In this document: positions 11,453-16,861 of the stretch, piece by piece
Layout: the number at the start of each line of letters is the position of its first letter
Numbering within the stretch: position 1 is the first letter of the stretch
Assembly (NCBI GenBank): GCA_002347965.1
Contig: DDYN01000008.1
Span: 1 to 16,861 of the forward strand
Direction of reading: 5' to 3'
Origin: UBA2233 sp002347965 [NCBI: Nitrospirae bacterium UBA2233]
GTDB taxonomy: Bacteria; UBA2233
Length of the DNA stretch: 16,861 nucleotides
Position numbers and translations under genes: made by a program
Notes under the pieces: model-generated
What the model saw: only the letters and a program-made list of their open reading frames with translations
Told to the model about the DNA's origin: nothing
Databases searched by the model: none

Positions 11453-11576
11453 CCGCCGGGGCTGGAAAGCCCCGGCTATCTTTTCGCTTGGGCCTTTCTT
11501 CCCGCCGGGTCTAGAAAGGCTTGGGCTATCGTATTGTTCGCCCCCCACCCGATAGGCGGGACATTCTTGTCCCGCC
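11453..11576 (+). repeat. REP/BIME array B-B-A before the activase gene
   Basis: A perfect B (GCCGGGGCT/AGCCCCGGC) at 11453-11480, a variant B at 11502-11530 and A at 11555-11576. The array lies between the coiled-coil gene and the promoter at 11614. Confidence 0.92.
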
Positions 11577-11613
11577 ATCTTTCAGACTTAGCCCCCCTTT
11601 CCCTTCGTTGAGT

Positions 11614-11619
11614 TATAAT
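11614..11619 (+). promoter_or_regulatory. -10 box before the activase gene
   Basis: A perfect TATAAT, preceded by TTGAGT rather than TGn, 46 nt before the ATG at 11666. No good -35 box at standard spacing. Confidence 0.5.
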
Positions 11620-11665
11620 AAAAGGCAAAATTAAGGGATTAGTTTTCTAGGAATCGGGGTTTTAT

Positions 11666-14548
11666 ATGGCCTCTTTAGGAGTGGACATCGGCTCGACGAC
11701 AGCGAAGCTCGTTCTCGCGAAAGACGGGCGCATAGAGCTTGCCCGCTACGAAAAAAGCCTTGGCGAGCCGTTCAAGCGCCTTACGGAGCTGCTTGAGGAG
11801 TTTCTAGAGGCCTACCCGGAACACCGCAGTCTGCCCGTCGGAATCACGGGCTCCGGGGGAGAGCTCGCGGCAACAGGCTTTCCCAAGGCCAGGGTCAACG
11901 AGGTCGTCGCGCTAAGCCTTGTCCACCAAAAGCTATTTCCCCGGGCGCGGACGGTCATCGAGATCGGCGGGCAGGACGCCAAGCTGCTGTTCCTCTCCAA
12001 AGACGAACAAGACGGCGCTTGGGTGATCGAGGATTTTGCGTTGAACCAGCTTTGCGCGGCGGGGACGGGCGGGTTTCTGGAAGAGCAGGCCTTGAGGCTC
12101 GGCATTCCCGTCGAGGAGATGGGCAAGATCGCGCTCGGCTCAACGAGCCCCGCTCCTGTGGCCGGCCGGTGCAGCGTGTTCGCCAAATCCGACATGATCC
12201 ACCTCCAGCAGGTGGGGACGCCCACGGCCGACATTCTTTACGGCCTTTGCATCGCGCTCGCCCGCAACTACAAGGCAACGCTCGGGGCCGGAAAACGCTT
12301 CGTTCCCCCCGTATTCTTCGAAGGCGGGGTGGCGGCCAACGAGGCGATGGTGCGCGCTTTCAACGAGGTGCTTGGCGAGGCCGGGCCCGTCGTCGTGCCG
12401 GGGCCGTTTCTTGTCATGGCGGCCGTCGGGGCGGCCATTCACGCCGAACGATCGCCCCATTCGGCCCCTTCGGCCTTGGAGTTTCTGGCATCCTTAGCCC
12501 TTAAAAGCAAGCAGGTCGCCAAAATTCCCAGAAAAGACCCGCTCATTGGTACGCCTTGTACCCGACAAGCGGGCCGAATCCAACAAGCAAGCGGGGCGGG
12601 CTTGAAGGCGGACCCTAGGCGCGTGTATTTGGGCGTGGATGTCGGCTCGGTTAGCACCAACATCGTGGCTCTCGATTCCGTGGGCCAGGTTCTCGAAGCG
12701 CTGTACATCCGCACCAAGGGCGACTCGATCCGTGCCGTATGCCAAGGGCTAGGGGAGCTTCAAGCATCGCTTGAGTGCAAAGATGTGGCGGGCGTGTGCG
12801 TTACCGGCTCGGGCCGTTATTTGATCGGCGCGCTCATCGGGGCGGACATCATCAAGACCGAAATCACGGCTCAGGCACGCGTCGCCAACCACCTTGCGCC
12901 AGGCTCGGATACCGTGTTCGAAATAGGCGGGCAGGACGCCAAGTTTATCACGCTACAAAAAGGCTCGCTCAAAGATTTCGCCATGAACAGGGTGTGCGCG
13001 GCGGGTACGGGCTCTTTTTTGGAGGAGGTGGCCAAGAAGCTCGACGTGGAGCTCGAAGCGTTCGAAAAGTCCGCGCTCAAATCCAGCGCGCCGTGCGCCT
13101 TTGGCGAGCGCTGCACGGTGTTCATGGAGTCCGACGTCATCGCCTGCCAGCAGCGTGGCGCCCAAAAAGAAGACTTGCTGGCCGGGCTGGCCTATGCGAT
13201 CGCGGAGAACTACTTCAACCGCGTCGTCGGGCCTTTAAAGGTGGGCGAAGTCCCCGTGTTCCTGGGCGGCGTGGCCAAGAACAGGGCCGTCGTTGCGGCC
13301 TTCGAGAAGCGCGTGGGCAGGCCCATTCATGTCCCGGAGCACGCGCACGTAAGCGGGGCGATAGGGGCCGCGCTGCTGGCCATAGATCGCCCCCCCGAAA
13401 AGACCCGCTTCCGAGGGTTTGCGCTGAACCCGGAAGCGCTCGCGATGAAATCGTTCCACTGCAAGCGCTGCGCCAATGCCTGCCTTATACAGGTCATCAA
13501 GCAAGAGGACGGGGGCAGGGTGTTTTTGGGGTCTCGCTGTGAGCGCTTCAGCCGCAAGGGTGTCGTCAAGGGGCGCAACTTCTTTGCGCTCCGCCAAACG
13601 CTCCTGGAGGGTTTTAACCCGTCCAACGGCCTCAAAAGGCGCGTCGGGTTTCCTAGAATGGGCCCTTACTACGACTACTGGCCGTTCTTCGCAAAGCTCT
13701 TCGAGGCGGGCGGAGTCCAGCTCGTGGCCTCGAACCCGTCGAGCACGACCACCTTGGGGCACGCCTACGAGGCGAACGTGGGCGACATCTGTCTTCCTGT
13801 CAAGATCTTGGCGGGCCATCTAAACGAGCTCGATGAATGGGGCCTCGAGGCCGTGTTCGTTCCCGGCATCCTGGAGCACTTGGCCCCCGCAGGCGAGCAA
13901 ACCGGGGCTTGCCCTTACATCCGCGCGCTGCCGTCGCTGGCCAACGCCTATTTTGAGCGCCCAAAAACTCCCATCCTCGAGGCTTTTCCAGAGTTTTGCG
14001 GCAAAAAAAAGCTTGCGGGCTCGCTCGAACCCATAGCGGCCTTTTTAAACCTTGGCAAGCGGGCATTTGAAGAGGCTCTCGAAGCCGGGCTAGAGGCCCA
14101 GCACTCCTTCGGGCAAGCGCGCGCGGAACTCGGCACGGCGGGCCTGAAAGAGGCGAACGGGCCAGTGCTTGCCGTGGTCGGCCGTATGTACAACACGGCC
14201 GACCCGTTCGTTTCGCTTAGGCTCCCAGAAAAGATCGTGGGGTTGGGGTTCGATGCGTTTCCCCTGGACTTCTTGCCCGCCTCCGGCCAAGCCCAAAAGG
14301 GCCTCGATGAAGGCGGGTACTGGTTCAGTCAAGAGCGCATCCTGAAGGCCGGGGCATGGATCAAAGGCCAGCCCGACGTCTACGGGGTGTACTTCACCAA
14401 CTTTGGCTGCGGCCCGGATGCCTTCATCCAGCAGTTCTTTGAAAAGGCCCAAGGGAGTAAGCCGTGGCTTTTGATCGAAGCGGACGAACACAGCGCCGAT
14501 GCCGGGGTGCTGACCCGGCTCGAGGCGTTTCTAGAAAGGATAGCTTAG
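11666..14548 (+). CDS. acyl-CoA dehydratase activase-like protein with two BcrAD/BadFG ATPase domains and DUF2229
   Basis: 960 aa. Proteins of this family use ATP and a [4Fe-4S] cluster to inject electrons at low potential into a partner acting on CoA esters (2-hydroxyacyl-CoA dehydratase and benzoyl-CoA reductase activators). Domain 1, about 3-275: GVDIGSTT, IGGQDAK, NQLCAAGTGGF with C130, GRCSVF with C169. Domain 2, about 320-575: GVDVGSVSTN, IGGQDAK, NRVCAAGTGSF with C444, GERCTVF with C483. The Cys pairs are where the homodimeric activators hold their cluster, so one chain may form a pseudo-dimer. A Cys-rich linker follows (C599, C602, C606), then a DUF2229-type domain (~660-870; GPYYDYWPFF, GDICLPVK). 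Large relatives are often one ~1400-aa chain; here the last part is the next gene. True substrate unknown. Confidence 0.9.
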   Translation: MASLGVDIGSTTAKLVLAKDGRIELARYEKSLGEPFKRLTELLEEFLEAYPEHRSLPVGITGSGGELAATGFPKARVNEVVALSLVHQKLFPRARTVIEIGGQDAKLLFLSKDEQDGAWVIEDFALNQLCAAGTGGFLEEQALRLGIPVEEMGKIALGSTSPAPVAGRCSVFAKSDMIHLQQVGTPTADILYGLCIALARNYKATLGAGKRFVPPVFFEGGVAANEAMVRAFNEVLGEAGPVVVPGPFLVMAAVGAAIHAERSPHSAPSALEFLASLALKSKQVAKIPRKDPLIGTPCTRQAGRIQQASGAGLKADPRRVYLGVDVGSVSTNIVALDSVGQVLEALYIRTKGDSIRAVCQGLGELQASLECKDVAGVCVTGSGRYLIGALIGADIIKTEITAQARVANHLAPGSDTVFEIGGQDAKFITLQKGSLKDFAMNRVCAAGTGSFLEEVAKKLDVELEAFEKSALKSSAPCAFGERCTVFMESDVIACQQRGAQKEDLLAGLAYAIAENYFNRVVGPLKVGEVPVFLGGVAKNRAVVAAFEKRVGRPIHVPEHAHVSGAIGAALLAIDRPPEKTRFRGFALNPEALAMKSFHCKRCANACLIQVIKQEDGGRVFLGSRCERFSRKGVVKGRNFFALRQTLLEGFNPSNGLKRRVGFPRMGPYYDYWPFFAKLFEAGGVQLVASNPSSTTTLGHAYEANVGDICLPVKILAGHLNELDEWGLEAVFVPGILEHLAPAGEQTGACPYIRALPSLANAYFERPKTPILEAFPEFCGKKKLAGSLEPIAAFLNLGKRAFEEALEAGLEAQHSFGQARAELGTAGLKEANGPVLAVVGRMYNTADPFVSLRLPEKIVGLGFDAFPLDFLPASGQAQKGLDEGGYWFSQERILKAGAWIKGQPDVYGVYFTNFGCGPDAFIQQFFEKAQGSKPWLLIEADEHSADAGVLTRLEAFLERIA

Positions 14549-14551
14549 GCC

Positions 14552-15769
14552 ATGCAACCCTTTCGCACGCTGCTCTTGCCGTACATGGGGCTTTATTCTT
14601 ACGCGATCGCCTGGACGCTCCAAGGCTTCGGCGTGAACGCGAGGGTGCTCGAGCCCGCCGGACGGCAGGCCGTGGAACTCGCCCTGTCTTGCCTTAGGGG
14701 GGCCGAGTGCCTGCCATGCCTGGTAACGCTAGGCGACCTCATGGCCGAGCTTAAAAAAATAGACGACGCCAGCGGCCTTGCCTATTTTATGCCCACATCC
14801 AAGGGCCCGTGCCGTTTCGGGCTCTATCGCTCGCTCCAGGAGCTCACGCTCAAGGAGCTCGGGGCGGAGGCCACTTTTTTCAGCCTCGATGCAAGCGAGG
14901 GCTACAGCTTCGGCGCCGAGGCCAAGGGGGTGGAGCTTGCGCTTTTCAAGGCAATCGTCGCGGCGGACATTTTAGAGGCGCTTAGGGCCGCACTTGCCCC
15001 TCAATTCCAGGGCAAAGACGCAAGCGAGCTCGAAGGGGCCTACGACTATGCCAAAGAAGCGCTTCGGGCAAGCCTTTGCAGCGGGGGACAAGACCTTAAA
15101 GCGACATTGACCAAGTTGAATCGGATGTTCGCCCCCCTTAAAAAGGCCCCGAGCCCGTCTAGCCCCCCTCTTGTCGCGCTTGTGGGCGAAATCTTCATTC
15201 GCGGCAATCCCGTGGCCAACGGCGGGATCGTCGCCAAGCTCGAAACGCTAGGCCTGGAGGTAGCTCCAGCTCCGATGGCCGAGTGGGTGGAATGGGTTCT
15301 TTTTACGCACGCAAGAAGGCTTGCCCGCCAAGGCCGAAGAATTGAAGCCCTTAAGGCCTACTTCAAGCTCTTTGTCCTGGAAAGGGTCGAAGGGCGCCTA
15401 AGGGCGCTGTTTCCCGGGTTTCAACACCGCCTAGAGGCCGGGCGGATCTCCCAAATCGCCAGGAAGGCATTCCCGTATGCCAAAGAATGCTTCGGCGGCG
15501 AGGGCCTTTTGATGCTCGGCAAGGCAAGGAGCCTTTTAGGACTCGGGGCGGCGGGGGTCGTTTGCGTGTATCCGTTCGGCTGCCTTCCGGGCAACATCGT
15601 CCGCGTCCTTTCGAAGGGCATGGCCAGAGAGTACCGGCGGCCCTGGCTCAACGTATCGATCGAGCCGCTCGAGGGCACCCACCTCATGACCCGCCTCGAG
15701 GCGTTTGCCGGGCAGGTTTTAGGGCGCGTGGAACGTCCGCCATCGTCCCCTGCCGCCCGAATAGGTTAA
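14552..15769 (+). CDS. 2-hydroxyacyl-CoA dehydratase-like [4Fe-4S] protein, partner of the activase
   Basis: 405 aa, begins 3 nt after the preceding stop and is surely co-transcribed. It resembles the D-component/HgdB-like region that forms the C-terminal part of the large fused activase proteins. Probable cluster ligands are C47 (LSCLRG), C53 and C56 (AECLPCLV), C87 (KGPCRFGLY), and C338/C344 (VVCVYPFGCLPGN). Expected to hold a [4Fe-4S] or related cluster reduced by the ATPase protein. No classical HgdA-type alpha subunit is present in the window, so the pair matches the widespread but functionally unassigned 'activase plus DUF2229' set better than a proven 2-hydroxyglutaryl-CoA dehydratase. 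Cytoplasmic and oxygen-sensitive if typical. Confidence 0.85.
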   Translation: MQPFRTLLLPYMGLYSYAIAWTLQGFGVNARVLEPAGRQAVELALSCLRGAECLPCLVTLGDLMAELKKIDDASGLAYFMPTSKGPCRFGLYRSLQELTLKELGAEATFFSLDASEGYSFGAEAKGVELALFKAIVAADILEALRAALAPQFQGKDASELEGAYDYAKEALRASLCSGGQDLKATLTKLNRMFAPLKKAPSPSSPPLVALVGEIFIRGNPVANGGIVAKLETLGLEVAPAPMAEWVEWVLFTHARRLARQGRRIEALKAYFKLFVLERVEGRLRALFPGFQHRLEAGRISQIARKAFPYAKECFGGEGLLMLGKARSLLGLGAAGVVCVYPFGCLPGNIVRVLSKGMAREYRRPWLNVSIEPLEGTHLMTRLEAFAGQVLGRVERPPSSPAARIG

Positions 15770-15772
15770 AAT
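15767..15772 (+). promoter_or_regulatory. possible internal -10 box before the crotonase gene
   Basis: TAAAAT overlaps the stop codon of the preceding gene, 26 nt before the next ATG. No -35 box or TG extension, so read-through from the activase operon is just as likely. Confidence 0.3.
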
Positions 15773-15798
15773 ACCAAAAACCCAAGCAAGGAGGATTC

Positions 15799-16551
15799 AT
15801 GAAAGGCCACGTTCAAACCAGCGTGGAAGCTGGCGTCATGGAGGTCGTTTTTGACCGCCCGCAGAAGAAAAACGCCGTAAGCGTCTCCATGTACAACGCC
15901 GTCAGCGAGCACCTGGCCGAGGCAAGCGACAACCCGGGGGTTCGTGTCGTCGTGTTTCGGGGCTCTGGCGGCAATTTCACCTCGGGCAACGACCTTAAAG
16001 ACTTCATGGAAAACCCTCCGGACGGGCCGGACAGCCCTGTGTTCCGGTTTTTAAGGACGTTGCTGACGTTCCCCAAGCCCTTGCTCGCGGCCATCGAGGG
16101 CTACGCGATCGGGCTTGGCACGACGATGCTACTGCACTTCGATTTGGCCTATGCCGCCCAAAACGCCGTGTTCCGCTTCCCGTTCGTGGGCTTGGGGCTC
16201 GTGCCCGAGGCGGGCTCGAGCTACCTACTGCCCAGGGCGGTGGGGGACAAACGCGCAAACGAGCTGCTGTTCTTCGCCGAACGCTTCGATGCCGGCCACG
16301 CCCTGAAGATCGGGCTAATTAACGAAATATTCGGGCCGGACGAGGTCTATCCCCGCACGATGGAACGTGCAAGAAAGCTCGCAGGCCAACCCTACGAGTC
16401 GCTCCTTGCAACGAAGCGCCTTCTTAGGGCCCCGCTTTTGGAGAAGGTCGAGAGCGTAATGGCCGACGAAGGCGTTGCCTTCATGGAACGGCTCGTCTCC
16501 GAAGAGTTCATGAACGCCGCAAGGTCGCTGCTAGACAAACCCAAGGCCTAG
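15799..16551 (+). CDS. enoyl-CoA hydratase/isomerase family protein (crotonase fold), isomerase-like
   Basis: 250 aa, full length for the family. It acts on acyl-CoA thioesters in the cytoplasm. The oxyanion-hole regions are SGGNFTSGNDL (56-65) and IEGYAIGLG (99-107). Both glutamates of classical hydratases are absent: the GGGCE position is GLGTT and the QPE position is FPF. E137 in GLVPEAGSS matches the single catalytic acid of delta3,delta2-enoyl-CoA isomerases, so isomerase activity is likelier than hydration. AAGGAGG lies 5 nt before the ATG. The gene starts 29 nt after the dehydratase-like gene on the same strand, suggesting a shared role in handling an unsaturated CoA ester. The exact substrate is not readable. 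Confidence 0.9.
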   Translation: MKGHVQTSVEAGVMEVVFDRPQKKNAVSVSMYNAVSEHLAEASDNPGVRVVVFRGSGGNFTSGNDLKDFMENPPDGPDSPVFRFLRTLLTFPKPLLAAIEGYAIGLGTTMLLHFDLAYAAQNAVFRFPFVGLGLVPEAGSSYLLPRAVGDKRANELLFFAERFDAGHALKIGLINEIFGPDEVYPRTMERARKLAGQPYESLLATKRLLRAPLLEKVESVMADEGVAFMERLVSEEFMNAARSLLDKPKA

Positions 16552-16596
16552 CGCCGGTGCGGCGTGTTCATGCGGCGCGGAATTTCCCATCCCGCC

Positions 16597-16861
16597 CGAT
16601 AGGCGGGCCTCTCTCCTTACCCCGTCCGATAGGCGGGACATTCTTGTCCCGCCCTGCACGGCCTTACCATTCCGCCTTGCCTTTACGCCGGGCCTAGAAA
16701 GGCCCGGCTATCGTTGAGGTAGGCTTGCTATCCGCCGGGCCTAGAAAGGCTTGGGCTTCGTTTGGGATGCGCGCCACCGTTCCGCCGCATATTTCCCCAC
16801 CCCCCGATAGGCGGGACATTCTTGTCCCGCATTTGCAGGGCCTTGCCTTTACGCCGGGCCT
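16597..16861 (+). repeat. REP/BIME array at the right edge
   Basis: An A half unit near 16599-16609, A at 16632-16653, B at 16687-16712, B at 16732-16760, A at 16810-16830, and the start of another B at 16853 running off the window. Positions 16703-16848 are copy 2 of the long direct repeat at 10659-10808. No gene after 16551. Confidence 0.92.

Noticed and set aside
12530-12620. Possible REP-derived linker between the two ATPase domains of the activase
   Set aside because: Only short resemblance (CTTGT/ACAAG); no full arm or GATAG, so it cannot be supported.
12775-13542. 255-codon + strand frame within the activase gene
   Set aside because: Arg/Gly-rich shadow of a gene with clear conserved motifs in another frame.

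Overview
The window is about 16.9 kb of moderately GC-rich bacterial chromosome. It opens inside ileS and runs through the co-oriented, overlapping trio ileS-lspA-lgt, and it ends with an oxygen-sensitive type of CoA-ester enzyme system (a BcrAD/BadFG-type ATPase with a CoA-dehydratase-like [4Fe-4S] protein and a crotonase). This mix suggests an anaerobic bacterium, perhaps of the former Deltaproteobacteria. That placement is inference; nothing here fixes the taxonomy.

Layout: (1) 1-2904, ileS (5' truncated by the window), lspA and lgt. ileS carries an extra in-frame segment built partly from a palindromic repeat. (2) 2898-5390, an accessory region of palindromic repeats with three small membrane-anchored coiled-coil genes on the + strand and a hicB-hicA toxin-antitoxin pair on the - strand. 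(3) 5558-8889, an islet on the - strand with eight very hydrophobic, Gly/Ala/Ser/Leu-rich small proteins. Each has a Shine-Dalgarno sequence, and the islet has three sigma70-like promoters and two intrinsic terminators. I recognise none of these proteins. (4) 9041-11576, more repeats, three more coiled-coil membrane proteins and a REP-associated tyrosine (Y1/HUH) transposase split by a frameshift at a run of eight G. (5) 11614-16551, the activase gene (960 aa), its partner (405 aa) and an enoyl-CoA isomerase-like gene. (6) 16597-16861, another repeat array.

The unifying feature is a REP/BIME-like repeat. Unit A starts with GATAG and has 9-bp arms GGCGGGACA/TGTCCCGCC around TTCT. Unit B is a related unit in inverted orientation, with arms GCCGGGCCT/AGGCCCGGC around GGAA, followed by CTATC. 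A and B alternate in most gaps of the accessory regions. Unit A often lies exactly at a stop codon, supplying the TAG, and one copy is translated inside ileS. The transposase is the likely agent of their spread.

Six coiled-coil genes share an R-F heptad pattern and a single membrane anchor, and most follow an extended -10 promoter (TGnTATAAT type) placed 27-45 nt before the ATG. The best candidates for an undescribed system are the eight-gene hydrophobic islet and the REP-linked coiled-coil family.
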